Assembly: GCA_940671915.1 (NCBI GenBank)
Contig: CALNVZ010003434.1
Location: forward strand, 14,713,075-14,777,074
Direction: 5' to 3'
From: Paracentrotus lividus
Lineage: Eukaryota > Echinodermata > Echinoidea > Camarodonta > Echinidae
Length of the DNA: 64,000 nucleotides
Position 1 is the stretch's first letter. Each line of letters starts with the position of its first letter. Under the pieces are notes generated by a model, which did not search any database, was not told where the DNA came from, and saw only the letters and a program-made list of their open reading frames with translations. This document shows, piece by piece, positions 21,901 to 29,343 of the stretch. A program made the translations under genes and the position numbers.

Positions 21901-22103
21901 GTGAGATGCCTCGTCCCTCAGGTACTGTGGACTGGGCTCAGCAAGCCGCTATGTGGGCCAAGCAACGAAATCAGACCATGCGTAGTCCACACATCCAGCC
22001 CAGCCCAGCCCTACATGAACCTAGTCCTATGTCTATCTCAAATACCCCAGCACCTAGCCAGGGAGGTGGGGATTCAACGCCCCTCATTGATGAAGAAATA
22101 TAA
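822..22103 (+). CDS. SUPT6H: Transcription elongation factor Spt6, 3' part of gene (23 coding exons)
   Basis: Spt6 is a nuclear histone chaperone and elongation factor that travels with RNA polymerase II; this is family knowledge. Joining 822-951, 1537-1687, 1918-2072, 2670-2868, 3278-3417, 5253-5447, 6247-6382, 7109-7246, 8371-8538, 9104-9231, 9699-9909, 10467-10614, 11187-11335, 11991-12131, 12818-13016, 13744-13859, 15995-16117, 16599-16797, 17731-17883, 18946-19023, 19446-19660, 20419-20636 and 21878-22103 gives one open frame of about 1,237 residues, with GT-AG at every junction. Domains by residue of this fragment: core/HTH 1-245, YqgF about 246-414, HhH and death-like region 415-680, S1 about 690-770, tandem SH2 about 796-995, Thr-Pro-rich tail 996-1237. 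The N-terminal acidic part and start codon lie upstream. Identification rests on near-continuous similarity to animal Spt6, down to a C-terminus of the STPLxDE type. Confidence 0.97.
1537..1687 (+). CDS. SUPT6H: SUPT6H exon B: core region
   Basis: Reads [17 protein letters not shown] followed by a YYERAK stretch, as in Spt6 orthologues. The acceptor is TTCTAG and the donor GTCAGT. Confidence 0.95.
1708..1795 (+). pseudogene. Partial copy of SUPT6H exon C inside the preceding intron
   Basis: Encodes [20 protein letters not shown], nearly the same as 20 residues of the real exon at 1918-2072. It lacks the exon's first part and diverges after GDQY. It is best read as a decayed tandem duplicate; use as an alternative exon is possible but unsupported. 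Confidence 0.85.
1918..2072 (+). CDS. SUPT6H: SUPT6H exon C: core region
   Basis: Contains [19 protein letters not shown] and then [13 protein letters not shown]. The acceptor is TTTCCAG and the donor GTAGGT. A partial duplicate lies about 200 bases upstream. Confidence 0.95.
2670..2868 (+). CDS. SUPT6H: SUPT6H exon D: core region
   Basis: Reads [19 protein letters not shown] and ends with KEGIVK. The acceptor is GTGCAG and the donor GTGAGT. The open frame that runs upstream to 2359 is intron read-through. Confidence 0.95.
2884..2942 (+). pseudogene. Short copy of an internal piece of SUPT6H exon D
   Basis: The stretch beginning GAGGCTTGGAACAAGGAGA repeats exon D from about 2743, some 140 bases after the original. 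It starts just beyond the donor site and degrades within 60 bases. Confidence 0.8.
3278..3417 (+). CDS. SUPT6H: SUPT6H exon E: linker and start of YqgF domain
   Basis: Contains [11 protein letters not shown], an acidic linker, and [12 protein letters not shown], the first strand of the RNase H-like YqgF domain. The acceptor is ATTGCAG and the donor GTAAGT. Confidence 0.95.
3541..3743 (+). repeat. Two decayed tandem copies of exon E 3' end plus donor and intron
   Basis: The unit runs from the GGGTTATGGGCATG-type exon end through CATGTAAGTCACCCC to TGAAGAATGGTTCAGG. It recurs near 3545-3610 and 3676-3740, with further shared intron text (GTGTGAGTTGGAAGAGACC). Both copies keep a consensus GTAAGT donor. 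Confidence 0.85.
3750..4681. mobile_element. Non-autonomous DNA transposon with 14-bp inverted termini (hAT-like)
   Basis: Termini CAGAGCTGCCAACC and its exact reverse complement are flanked on both sides by GATATA (3744-3749 and 4682-4687). The CAGAG start resembles hAT termini, but the visible direct repeat is 6 rather than 8 bases, so the superfamily is tentative. The interior has a GC-rich core near 3960-4140 and no transposase. Confidence 0.8.
4738..4975. mobile_element. Fold-back MITE of about 240 bp
   Basis: The left arm GTATACAAATGATGCACAGA... returns as its reverse complement at the right end, with arms of about 65-70 bases and small indels. No coding capacity. It sits just after the preceding transposon. 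Confidence 0.85.
5253..5447 (+). CDS. SUPT6H: SUPT6H exon F: YqgF domain
   Basis: Contains [19 protein letters not shown] and ends in [12 protein letters not shown]. The acceptor is CTCCAG and the donor GTAAGA. Confidence 0.96.
6247..6382 (+). CDS. SUPT6H: SUPT6H exon G: YqgF domain
   Basis: Encodes [14 protein letters not shown] and [19 protein letters not shown]. The acceptor is ATATAG and the donor GTAAGG. Confidence 0.94.
7109..7246 (+). CDS. SUPT6H: SUPT6H exon H: end of YqgF domain
   Basis: Encodes [19 protein letters not shown] and then [20 protein letters not shown], both strongly conserved in Spt6. It is phase 0 at both ends. Confidence 0.96.
8371..8538 (+). CDS. SUPT6H: SUPT6H exon I: HhH region
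   Basis: Encodes [18 protein letters not shown] and [13 protein letters not shown]. The GLGPRKG turn is the helix-hairpin-helix signature of Spt6/Tex proteins. Confidence 0.97.
8857..8960. mobile_element. Terminal fragment of the TTAA-type MITE
   Basis: Begins TTAACTCTAAGAAGACTGGGG and continues with the C-run and CTTGACATT text of the copy at 21073. No matching right terminus is visible, so it is a truncated or eroded copy. Confidence 0.55.
9104..9231 (+). CDS. SUPT6H: SUPT6H exon J: HhH region
   Basis: Contains [18 protein letters not shown]. The acceptor is TATCAG and the donor GTGAGA. Confidence 0.96.
9283..9698 (+). repeat. Three decayed tandem copies of the SUPT6H exon K 5' half
   Basis: Units start near 9283, 9422 and 9559, with a period of about 140 bases. 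Each holds a GCTGAYRACACN...ATYGARGT segment, the CACTCGTATCCACCC and GTGGGCTCGTAAGAT text of exon K, and a shared piece of intron. The third copy has CATTCCAG before it, matches the acceptor phase, and stays open for over 100 bases. The first copy is the most eroded. Confidence 0.9.
9699..9909 (+). CDS. SUPT6H: SUPT6H exon K: HhH to death-like domain
   Basis: Contains [33 protein letters not shown] and [14 protein letters not shown]. It is chosen over the upstream copies because only this one continues to a donor (GTAAGC) and keeps the full conserved block. Confidence 0.97.
10255..10466 (+). repeat. Short tandem copies of the exon L acceptor region
   Basis: A unit of 45-55 bases (CTATTGACC, TTATTGTATGT, CAGGGTTATGTTAATA) recurs about four times, ending with the real acceptor TTTACAG and the exon start GGCTATGGTAATAGG. 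It is thus made of the 3' splice site plus the first exon bases. Confidence 0.75.
10467..10614 (+). CDS. SUPT6H: SUPT6H exon L: death-like domain
   Basis: Encodes [20 protein letters not shown] and ends in [12 protein letters not shown]. The acceptor is TTTACAG and the donor GTGAGC. Confidence 0.96.
11187..11335 (+). CDS. SUPT6H: SUPT6H exon M: death-like to S1 linker
   Basis: Contains [15 protein letters not shown] and [20 protein letters not shown], matching the Spt6 CPFCQQDNF block. The donor GTGAAA is weaker than the others. Confidence 0.96.
11640..11930. mobile_element. Fold-back MITE of about 290 bp in a SUPT6H intron
   Basis: The text CATATCAAAATGAGACACAA at about 11656 returns inverted at about 11895-11915, followed by further matching stem (AAATCAGCAAAATAAT). 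The arms are about 80 bases. The ends are not sharply defined. Confidence 0.75.
11991..12131 (+). CDS. SUPT6H: SUPT6H exon N: S1 domain, first part
   Basis: Contains [20 protein letters not shown], the S1/OB-fold segment. It is phase 0 at both ends, with acceptor TTTATAG and donor GTAAGA. Confidence 0.96.
12818..13016 (+). CDS. SUPT6H: SUPT6H exon O: end of S1 domain and charged linker
   Basis: Encodes [20 protein letters not shown], then a Lys/Glu-rich linker leading to the SH2 module. The acceptor is ATTCAG and the donor GTAAGT. Confidence 0.96.
13351..13420. repeat. CAT/TCA microsatellite
   Basis: Imperfect then perfect TCA triplets inside a SUPT6H intron. Confidence 0.9.
13744..13859 (+). 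CDS. SUPT6H: SUPT6H exon P: N-terminal SH2 domain
   Basis: Encodes [20 protein letters not shown] and [10 protein letters not shown]. The Arg of IIRPSSK corresponds to the phosphate-binding position of the first SH2 domain of Spt6. Confidence 0.97.
14039..14318 (+). pseudogene. Diverged copies of SUPT6H exon Q (upstream pair)
   Basis: The stretch at 14039 has a CTCAG acceptor in the right phase and encodes [14 protein letters not shown] followed by an acidic run, which aligns to the exon Q peptide [13 protein letters not shown]. Text near 14180-14290 repeats the later exon Q sequence (TTTCAACACATT, ATTTCAGTTTGATTTGATTTG, GGGAGCTTATCA). These look like older members of the exon Q duplication array. 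Confidence 0.65.
14320..15720. repeat. Tandem array of 128-147 bp units inserted in the SUPT6H intron
   Basis: About nine units recur, each with TCTCGCGATAACTTAAGAAC, CGTTTGAC, CAACTTCAAACTTGG, a GGGACAATGAACTGATTAG segment and AGGTCAAAGGTCACAG. The array opens with TGCCTCCG and closes with CGGAGGCA, so the whole looks like one inserted element bounded by short inverted ends. Many single-base dropouts occur between units. No protein is encoded. Confidence 0.85.
15745..15868 (+). repeat. Decayed exon Q fragment plus TTTGA pentamer tract
   Basis: GTTTCAACACATTTGTGTGAAAG and AATGATTTCAGTTTGATTTG match exon Q and the seam sequence of its other copies. A run of ATTTG units follows. It resumes the copy array interrupted by the element at 14320-15720. 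Confidence 0.65.
15875..15994 (+). pseudogene. Near-identical 3'-truncated copy of SUPT6H exon Q
   Basis: It has its own GTAG acceptor and encodes [20 protein letters not shown], differing from the real exon by a few bases. It runs into ATTTG repeats after FSL and has no donor. The period to the real exon is 120 bases. Confidence 0.9.
15995..16117 (+). CDS. SUPT6H: SUPT6H exon Q: N-terminal SH2 domain, second part
   Basis: Encodes [20 protein letters not shown] and continues through [12 protein letters not shown] to a GTAAGT donor. It is phase 0 at both ends. The acceptor TTATTAG lies directly in an ATTTG repeat. Confidence 0.95.
16599..16797 (+). CDS. SUPT6H: SUPT6H exon R: SH2-SH2 junction
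   Basis: Encodes [18 protein letters not shown] and [13 protein letters not shown], the hinge and the start of the C-terminal SH2 domain. The acceptor is CAACAG and the donor GTAAGA. Confidence 0.96.
16814..16978 (+). repeat. Three tandem 55-bp repeats after exon R
   Basis: Units 16814-16868, 16869-16923 and 16924-16978 start GTCAAGAGTAGAGATCAA and end TGTACACTCCACT. The last two are almost identical. Confidence 0.95.
17368..17691 (+). mobile_element. tRNA-derived SINE with ATT-rich tail
   Basis: The head has A-box-like TAGTGTAGTGG (about 17373) and B-box GGTTCAATCCC (about 17416) at tRNA-like spacing. A body with GGTACCCGGTAGGAATGG follows, then GCGCTATATAAGAAGCTC and a TTATTATTA tail. Mismatches and the long 3' body rule out a functional tRNA gene. 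Confidence 0.85.
17731..17883 (+). CDS. SUPT6H: SUPT6H exon S: C-terminal SH2 domain
   Basis: Contains [20 protein letters not shown] and [20 protein letters not shown], closing the tandem SH2 module. The acceptor is TTTGCAG and the donor GTAACC. Confidence 0.96.
18121..18566. mobile_element. MITE with TTAAAGGTAGT inverted ends
   Basis: The left end TTAAAGGTAGTATCAGCCTT is matched by the inverted right end AAGGCTGACACTACCTTTAA. About 446 bp, with a GC-richer centre and no coding capacity. Confidence 0.8.
18946..19023 (+). CDS. SUPT6H: SUPT6H exon T: start of Thr-Pro-rich tail
   Basis: Encodes [17 protein letters not shown] and TPWQ. It is a small exon with acceptor TTACAG and donor GTAAGT. 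The TP motifs resemble proline-directed kinase sites. Confidence 0.9.
19446..19660 (+). CDS. SUPT6H: SUPT6H exon U: Thr-Pro/Gly-rich tail
   Basis: Encodes [20 protein letters not shown] and [14 protein letters not shown], then a [16 protein letters not shown] stretch. The donor is GTGAGT. An inverted noisy copy lies at about 28,990-29,215. Confidence 0.93.
20419..20636 (+). CDS. SUPT6H: SUPT6H exon V: RTPQ-repeat tail
   Basis: Encodes repeated RTPQ/RTPS/STPQ motifs (for example [18 protein letters not shown]). The acceptor is CACCAAG and the donor is a weaker GTATGA. Confidence 0.9.
21073..21835. mobile_element. TTAA-flanked MITE, piggyBac-like termini
   Basis: Starts TTAACCCTAAAAAGACTGG and ends with its exact reverse complement, so TTAA lies at both ends as in piggyBac insertions; the CCCTA start also fits that superfamily. 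G/C homopolymer runs lie just inside the ends. No transposase frame. Confidence 0.85.
21878..22103 (+). CDS. SUPT6H: SUPT6H exon W: last coding exon
   Basis: Encodes [16 protein letters not shown] and, after a [14 protein letters not shown] segment, ends [10 protein letters not shown] and TAA at 22101-22103. This end matches the conserved W-x-x-Q and STPLLDE-like end of animal Spt6. Confidence 0.96.
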
Positions 22104-22322
22104 ACTAGTCTAGCGCAGCCCTACATGAACCTAGTCCTATGTCTATCTCAAATACCCCAGCACCTAGCCAGGGAGGTTGGGATTCAACGCCCCTCATTGA
22201 TGAAGAAATATAAACTAGTTTAGCGCAGCCCTACATGAACCTAGTCCTATGTCTATCTCAAATACCCCAGCACCTAGCCAGGGAGGTGGGGATTCAATGC
22301 CCCTCATCGATGAAGAAATTTG
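22007..22322 (+). repeat. Three tandem 110-bp units spanning the SUPT6H stop codon
   Basis: CTACATGAACCTAGTCCTAT recurs at 22011, 22121 and 22231, exactly 110 bases apart. The first unit is coding. The other two lie after the stop, presumably in the 3' UTR, and repeat the STPLIDEEI text. As 110 is not a multiple of 3, read-through would not restore the frame. Confidence 0.95.
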
Positions 22323-25300
22323 ATTGTTGCCCGAATGTTCATTGGATTGAGGATATTTGTATGTAGCAGTTTTGGTTTGTTCCAAGCCAATTGACAATGG
22401 AAAAAAAAACATGTGTGTGCATATCAACGAATTCTGTTGTGCTACATAGATTAGTGAAGGTCAATGTAATAATAATAATAATAATAATTGGAGACTTATA
22501 ATGCGCAGTTTCTATATGTATATACTCAACTGCGCATGACATAGTGAAATAATTACAACTTCTACTCGACCAGGACTCGACTCCAAAATATGTACTGCAA
22601 ATTTTCACGGTCATTGAGAATCAACTTCAGCTGGCTTATGTATGAGACTATTGTTTTACACCCAAATGGCCGAATCTGTATGCTACCGAACGTGGCTTAC
22701 AGGAGAATGAACGCAGCAGTATCAAGGACTCGTCCCTACAGGTCACAAAATCTCCTACAATGCACCTCGCGTGTTTTCACTGTCTCGCGGCGGAGAACAG
22801 TACTTCGTTTAGCAACAGATTACCATTGTTATGTCGTGACGTGCAACACTGTCTGTGTGAGAAAACATATTGTAATTCGTGAATATCTGTCACCGTTGAT
22901 CGTTATTCAGCTCAAACTTTTCAATTTATATGACCACCATACTCCGAGAATCACCGTGTTCCCATTCCACGATTCTTACGGAACTTCAGCGCAGTTATAC
23001 AACGACATCTGATGTCGAAAATCATATTTATTTTTGACTGGAGACTAATAATATTTTGGAAGTTTGATAACCCCGAGTCAGATCTTGTAAGATCTGTTAA
23101 ATCTATTGGATGTACAAATGCTTTAAAGGAGTCTACTAATGTTTATCAAGGTCATACCTATAGATCTTAGTTTAAACTCTCAATGCTGATATATATGTAT
23201 TTGATGGGCACTTTGGTCAGGTTCAATTGATTGTCTGACCACATTGTCTGTTTTCTGTCTACGCTATAAAGTTTTGTAAACCTTCTTTTGTGTCTGTAAA
23301 TGAGGTCTCCTTCGCAATATCTCTTCACTGTCTTTTGATTCGTTATTAATGACCTCGCTTCTCAATGTGATCTATGTTTCAAACCCTCCTGATTCTCTTG
23401 ATGACTTAGCCTTCATCTTATTTATTCTACTTACTGGTCTGGTAGCATAAGACATGCTCCTCGTGTCAAAAACAGCACTGTTAATTGTTCCCAGTGCATT
23501 GGTTACTGATTGATTGTTAAGGAATGAAAAAGTAACAAACGAAGAAGCAGAAAAGCAGTGGCGGAATCCATCGGTCTCTGATCACAAATCTTCTGTAAAT
23601 AGCTCGAATACAAAGTTGTTTCCTGGTAATGAATAAGGCTCGCATCTAAGTATATTACTGACTGTATTAACTGAATAGCTCAAATCAAAGGAACACTCTT
23701 TGACTGTCCAAATCGCTTGTCGAACATGAAAAAAAAGTGATACGCAATACCTCCTGGTGTTTGATAGCCATATTTGTCAATGGATTTTGGTGAATTCTTT
23801 TTCGATACATAAAGTGTGGTCATAAATCTCATGTTTGAATTAGAGATCATGTTACGTGCAGGGATATCCCAGTGTTAGATATTCCTTTGAATTCTCATCC
23901 TCAAACATCACCAGTTTCAAAAATTTCATCTTTTATTATTCAAATGATGTATGTCGGAAACTTATTTGACCTCAAGTAAAAAATCCATGTCCATTGATCC
24001 AATGCCACACAAGATTAGTATGTCAGAAGAATGATACCTGTTTAACCTGTGATACTCAAAAATCATTAATACGCTTGGAACCTTCCCTTGGTCCAAACCC
24101 GATTCCAAAGAACCAAATTCTTATGACAAAGGAAATTCAGACAATTTACGGCCATATAAGCAAACCTATTCCAATTATGTGTCAAAGTTGTGTTGAAGCA
24201 GGGCAGCCACTTCTCAATTCAGAATAAATCACTTTGTTCCTTTTTTCTGCTAACACCTTTTCCCTGTGGGGTATTGTGAATCACGGAATCGGCGTATATC
24301 TTGTATATAGAAATACCATATACAGAACACCGCCTCTTTACTAAGTGTATGTGGATAATGACCTGCTTATGGCAATGTATCATCAGAAGTCGCCATTTTC
24401 CATTAGCTTTTTAACTTACGTATGCCGCTTCGATACGCCTCATCACAGTTACACTGAGTCAGGTTTATTCAATCTGATTTTTGCCATCTTCATGTATGTC
24501 GTTGTTGGTGGTGGTGTGTTGAGCAGGTCTTCCTGTGCGATAGGGCACACAAATATCAGTTATTTTGTAATTATCACTCGCAGAAGAATGTGTATGTTTG
24601 AGCTGTAGATTGGCAATTCCACAAGGCTCAAAGACGTCGGGCCCATCCTTTTTCTTCCACTTTTATTCTAATTGTTATTTTTGCTTCATCAAAGAGATAC
24701 TCTCAGACATATCTTTCACTGCATATGCAATGTATACTCGCTTAATCAATTTCTTTAGCCATTAGGGAACAAGAACAGTTTGTTATCTCACGCTCTCGAA
24801 GCACTTGTCTAAAGTATTCTAGGGTGTATGTATGGGTAGTTGAAATTCTTCAAACGCACTAGCAAATCTTGAATTTACATATTATAACCCGTGTGCCTTG
24901 GTAGGTGGTTAAACACCTAGCGGCAAGTGTATCAAAACTGAACCTATAAATCGTTAGTATAACAGTTAGGAAAACACTGTAGTCGACAGTCATATTGCAA
25001 AAATACCTTGGAGTGGTCTGGTTCGTTTATGTTTGAACATGGAAGACACACTATATCTCAACTATGCAAAGCAGCCTCTTCAATCATATCTTCAGATCTT
25101 TACGTGTCTACGTATTCTATATAGTATATTAGTATGTGATCATACATTATTTATTATCAAGCAATTAGGGAGACTGTATGGTACTACTGCGTTGGCTTAC
25201 CCAGAATTCTGCAATATGTAAATTACTATTACGTGTCCAAAATGCTGTTAGCTTCCGGTGCCAAACTTATCTGCATTCCCACCAAATTCTCTCATGTTCT

Positions 25301-25750
25301 ACCCCAACTTCTATAGTCTGCCTGGCTTTCCAGTTCAGTCAAGAATTAATTCTAAAATACTCTTCCTTACTTCGCACTCCTGCTTTTGGCCGCACACTAT
25401 TTTTTCAGTAAAAACTCCTTGACCTTAGAAATCAGCCACCCAATCCTACTCAGCTCCGTACTCCCTGATACCATTGCTGTACTGTAGTGATTCCTCTCTT
25501 GTTAAAACCAAGTTAGCTTGCGTGAGTTCTCTTGTTATCTTGCTTGCTGTGCACCCGAAATGTCTGAATGAGTCTCCCTGGCCACAATTAGCATGCAACT
25601 CTAATCAAGTATTATTTAAGTGAGCAACCTGAAAACCTATCTGTTTTCAGGGAAAGTTTTCTCATAGGTATTTTTATCATGTAATGCAGACCCAGTTCCC
25701 CTCTGTTAGCATTTGACTATAACGTATAATATTTGTATCTGTTATCCTAT
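22323..25750. other. Non-coding spacer between inverted arms
   Basis: The first part (to about 22560) is still matched by the inverted arm near 25,760-25,990. The rest, about 3.2 kb, shows no gene, no clear palindrome and no repeat family seen elsewhere in the window. Short open frames here have no recognisable content. An AATAAA is at about 24224. Confidence 0.6.
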
Positions 25751-25759
25751 CTACTTTCA

Positions 25760-28700
25760 CGTATGTCTGCAGCGCAGTTCGATAACTATACTATAGAAAA
25801 CTGCGCATTATAACAGTCTCCAATTATTATTATTATATTATTACATTGCTTCACTAATCTATGTAGCACAACCAGAATTCGTTATATGCACACACATGTT
25901 TTTTTTTTCCATTTCAATTGGCTTGGAACAAACCAAAACTGCTACATACAAATATCCTCAATCCAATGAACATTCGGGCAACAATCAAATTTCTTCATCG
26001 ATAGAGGGCATTGATATCCCCACCTCCTGCTAGCGTGCTGAGGTATTTGAGAATAGACATAGGCACTAGGTTCATGTATGGTCTGCGCTAAACTAGTTTA
26101 TATTTCTTCATCATATGGGGCGTTGAATCCCAACCTCCCTGGCTAGGTGCTTGGGTATTTGAGATAGACATAGGATAATCATGTAGGGCTGCGCCTTCTA
26201 GACTAGTCTTCAATGCGCTTGAATCCCCCCCCTGGCTAGGTGCTCGTGGGTATTTGAGATAGACATGACTAGGTTCATGTAGGGCTGGCTGGGCTGCTGA
26301 TGTGTGGACCTTATGGTCTGATTTCTGTTGCTGGGGCCACATACGGTTTGGTGCTGTATACAGTTTGGCATCGCACTGTACTACCTATCTCTCTACACAT
26401 ACTCCTGCAAATTTATACAAATCTTATCCAAAACCTTATTTTTTAACCCTAAAAGACTGGCTATTTTGACACACATAAAGATGGCGGGCGGGGTTCATTC
26501 AGCCCCCCCTAAGATCCGTCGGCCGTTTGAGGCGGCGATCGCGCGAAACTTGGCACGCGCCAGTACGACGCTATACTTCCAAAACACAATCGTAGTCGAA
26601 TTCTCCGAAAAATCTTCATTACTAATTAATTATGCTAATATGCATAAAATCTAAGATTTCTCTAATTAATTTAAAAAAAAGCCTTAAAGTGCTAATCTGG
26701 TTTACAGGCTCTTTGTAGGCTTCTGGTGAAATGCGTTTAAAAAAATAACTCTTCTATTCAAGAATTTTTTCTTATGTTATTTCTATTGCTTTAAAATAAT
26801 TTTTATATGGTAGTTCTGCCTTTATCGACCCTTTATTTTGTCTGTTATGTGTTTTTCAGATGAAATCATTGGTGACACCTGATTTGAATGCGAGGAACAA
26901 GCTTAAACTTAATTGGATTTTGATAAGTGCAGGAGCGACAATAATGCATGACATTTATATGAATTTCGCGCGCCTAACCAAACACAATCTTACACACTCT
27001 CGAATTGCTACACCCACAATCACTCATGCTTTAAGGCAATCTGGTCTGACACGACCACCTACAAGAATCGTTACGCAACTAATCGCAACCGCGTGACCCG
27101 GGGCCTTACGCAACTTTGGTTCTCAAAGCATTGACGCCGAAGACTATGAAAAAAAATATATGAAGGGTTCAGTCGGATTTTTTTCACGCGTTGCGAATTA
27201 TCAGCGAAAATGTCAGGAGGGTGCTGCAATCAGAGCCCCCCCCCCCAGTCTTGTTTACAGGGATTAGGTAGTCAGATCACACTAATACTAAACATACTTT
27301 AAGCCTCAAATGGTTCGCGATAAACAATTCTTTAAAAAGTAACATAATGATGGTCAGTTAAGTATGGCTAAATCCACGCAAAACTAACGAATCAATATAG
27401 CACACAATTATACAAATGTAAATATTTAAACTTAAATAGTTTAATCGATAAAGCTAAATAGATAAAATAAAAACGCATACATACATAACATAGATAGAAA
27501 ACAGAACTATGTGCAGTAACATAGAAATTCAAATTTCAATATGATAAAAACACAGCAAAAGGCCTTTCACCAGGTACAGAATGATTATTTAATCTAAGTC
27601 TGAAACTGTATAACGCATAGTGCATTGTCAATCCATCTTATTATATAACTTCATAATAACAAGTAAAACCAGTGCACTTGAAAATTTGTTCATAAGTATA
27701 CAAACATCACATGATCTAGCCTAAAACCTAAATAACATTACAGCAGAAACAACAAACGATGTCTATAACACATTATCTGCTACCCTCTGGATGAGGCTTC
27801 AGTCCAGAGAAACTTCCTGATACGAAGACAGTCCGCAATGTCTAATCACTTGATTCTGTGAGCGAGTGTGACGTATCCATCATTATCACCGTATCTGTCT
27901 ACTGCCCACCGCCACCACGCACTGACGAGCGTCCGTGGTACGAACTCGCTATCTGGCCTGCGTCCCTTGTTGCTCTCTCTCTATACTACTTCCGCCTTAC
28001 TCCATCGGATCGCCCTTATCAACCAATCTCACTTCTACGCACAGCGGTCACGGCCAGGCTTGATCCTAGTGGGTTACTGCCGTTTGATTGCAGGGGTGCG
28101 AACACGGCGCTCATCCCTGGGGTGCGATACACCTTGGTGGAAGAGAAGCATGAAAGAAACAATATAACAAAGGTAAATCTATCCATTAAATATCACTGAT
28201 AAAACACTGTTTAATATCTCTACTCTAATAATCTTTTCACTGTATTAGTCACATTTTAGATTAGCATTCGCATAAGATATTGTTTTCAACTGCAACTCAA
28301 AACTTGGTCATTAAACTGTACAATAAAGTCATCTGGTTATGACCTTTCATTTTAATTTCTAATCACAATTTGACAATCTCAATTTTTCAGATTATCACAA
28401 TACAATGCGCCCTCGTCTGTTTAAGTTCTTTTTACCGAACCTTTACATTCTCACTCGCTCGGTTCAGGGAGTTTTTTAGCATAATCAACCCTGTAAATTC
28501 ATGAAGTCCAATATCTTATATGTCATCACCACATTCTAAAATTTTCTTCAACAACTCTTCACTCTATCGTTCTACTTCAACACCATCGCTACACTGTTTC
28601 GCTAAGTATATCTTTCTATCTGATACTATTAACAACTCTCACTTCACAGCAACCACCAAACTTAATCGCACATGAAATGGCCACAGCTCATTTCAATTTG

Positions 28701-29290
28701 AGTAAATCCAATAAACGGTTATGTTTTTAGTGTGTGCCAATCGGGAATATTGGAATCGTTTTGTTCAATCATCTTAGGCATCTTCTGGTAAATTCATGCT
28801 AAACTTACCTCCAACAACATCAATTGCTGACAGCGATGGACTTCGAGTGTTCTTCAATTCAGGTACCTGCCAATCTGCAATCTTTAAAAGAATTGGACCC
28901 TGACATTACACAAGTCATGATAATAATAAATGACAAGTGGAAACTCAGCCTTCTCTGGTAGGATGGCGTAGCACCAACCAGGGGTGAGTGATCGCTCGTG
29001 GGGCTGCCATAGCGGATAACCATCACCCCCATACGCGCCGCTATGACTACTGCATCTGTCAGGAGGCTGTCTTACCGCCTGAGGGGTCAGACGAGTACCC
29101 TGCAGCAGACTTGGGGTCCTTTCGATCTTGTCTACACGCGGATACTCTCATGCCCGCCGTAAAGTTGGACGGTCTTCCTGGAATCATAGGTGTGTTCCCA
29201 CGGCTCTGCGCATAGCGTAAACATGATTTTAAATTCTTAAATTTAAATCATTTACTAATATTTCATTAAATTCATAAAATACATTTGTAA
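25760..29290 (-). pseudogene. Degraded inverted copy of SUPT6H exons U-W with introns
   Basis: Read on the - strand it follows 19,360-22,560 in order: last exon and 110-bp units (25,985-26,342), the TTAA MITE (26,443 to about 27,270), exon V (about 27,890-28,170) and exon U (about 28,985-29,215). Substitutions and many one-base indels break every frame. Because the MITE is included, the copy arose after that insertion, or it is an uncorrected long read joined to the assembly next to the N gap. Confidence 0.85.
26443..27270. mobile_element. Noisy copy of the TTAA MITE within the inverted arm
   Basis: Starts TTAACCCTAAAAGACTGG and follows the 21073 element in the opposite orientation. The far end is eroded (TTTACAGGGATTAGG). 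Confidence 0.75.
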
Positions 29291-29318
29291 AAAAGAGAGA
29301 GTGTGGTCTCTCTCTCTT

Positions 29319-29343
29319 NNNNNNNNNNNNNNNNNNNNNNNNN
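29319..29343. other. Assembly gap (25 N)
   Basis: Twenty-five N, directly beside a GA/CT-rich stretch and the outer end of the inverted arm. Confidence 1.

Noticed and set aside
22590-23012. 140-residue open frame as a gene
   Set aside because: No recognisable domain, in a suspect part of the assembly; composition is like non-coding sequence.
27858-28199. Open frames in the inverted arm as a new gene
   Set aside because: They lie on the antisense of a noisy copy of SUPT6H exon V.
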